Shown: positions 14,403-14,422 of the stretch, in pieces
Layout of the letters: each line of letters opens with the position of its first letter
Numbering within the stretch: the stretch's first letter is position 1
Assembly: GCA_051000715.1 (NCBI GenBank)
Contig: JBPCOB010000219.1
Coordinates: forward strand, 1-14,422
Direction: 5' to 3'
Length of the DNA stretch: 14,422 nucleotides
Origin: JBPCOB01 sp051000715
Lineage (GTDB): Bacteria > Actinomycetota > Actinomycetes > JALYNC01
Notes under the pieces: model-generated
Told to the model about the DNA's origin: nothing
The model's database searches: none
Seen by the model: the letters and a program-made list of their open reading frames with translations, nothing else
Position numbers and translations under genes: made by a program

Positions 14403-14422
14403 CTGATCGCGGAACACCTGCC
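14403..14422 (+). CDS. Possible start of a gene running off the right edge
   Basis: A purine-rich AAGGGGAG (14391-14398) lies 4 nt before CTG at 14403, opening a frame that would read (M)IAEHL before the window ends. CTG is a rare start codon and only six codons are visible, so this is a weak call. No function can be proposed. Confidence 0.18.

Noticed and set aside
1..14422. CRISPR arrays, insertion sequences, integrases, toxin-antitoxin or defence genes
   Set aside because: No regularly spaced repeats, transposase or related motifs were seen on either strand; all the space is taken by housekeeping genes.

Overview
The window is ordinary chromosomal DNA from a very GC-rich actinobacterium. 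The evidence is a mycothiol gene (mshC), an F420-type luciferase-like oxidoreductase, several actinobacteria-restricted families (SCO1662-like, DUF3090, MSMEG_4193-like phosphatase, DUF5703), frequent GTG starts and strong G/C preference at third codon positions. The order metH < > PAC2 ... mshC / SCO1662-like / DUF3090 / histidine phosphatase / uppP resembles, as I remember it, the metH-mshC neighbourhood of Mycobacterium and Streptomyces. A Micromonosporaceae-like host is possible, but that is a guess. I see no phage, transposon, CRISPR, integrase or defence genes, and base composition is even, so this reads as core genome. No stretch longer than 300 bases lacks a gene.

Layout. 1-2756 (-): cobalamin-dependent methionine synthase metH, cut at the left edge within its C-terminal activation domain; its reading frame is open throughout. 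2757-2909: divergent promoter region. 2910-3764 (+): PAC2-family protein, convergent with the next block. 3789-8925 (-): six tightly packed genes, in transcription order LLM-class F420-dependent oxidoreductase, uppP (undecaprenyl-diphosphate phosphatase), histidine phosphatase, DUF3090 protein, SCO1662-family kinase-like protein, mshC. Junctions are a 1-nt overlap, a 4-nt overlap, then gaps of 31, 21 and 20 nt, so this is probably one operon, with a possible extra promoter just before mshC. 9009-12114 (+): aldo/keto reductase, RecD2-like helicase and a small DUF5703 protein. 12120-12724 (-): DUF4126 membrane protein broken by an apparent one-base deletion. 12779-12824: a large interrupted palindrome. 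12834-14129 (-): M20-family metallopeptidase. 14257-14340 (+): tRNA-Leu(GAG). The last 82 bases hold a small hairpin and perhaps the start of another gene.

Together the genes are housekeeping: methionine regeneration, mycothiol synthesis, cell-wall lipid carrier recycling, flavin/NADPH redox enzymes, DNA repair helicase, peptide or amide hydrolysis and leucine decoding. No clearly new system is visible. The points most worth checking are the DUF4126 frameshift, the palindrome at 12779-12824, a repeated pattern of probable leaderless promoters, and the conserved but unexplained kinase-like, DUF3090 and phosphatase genes packed with mshC.
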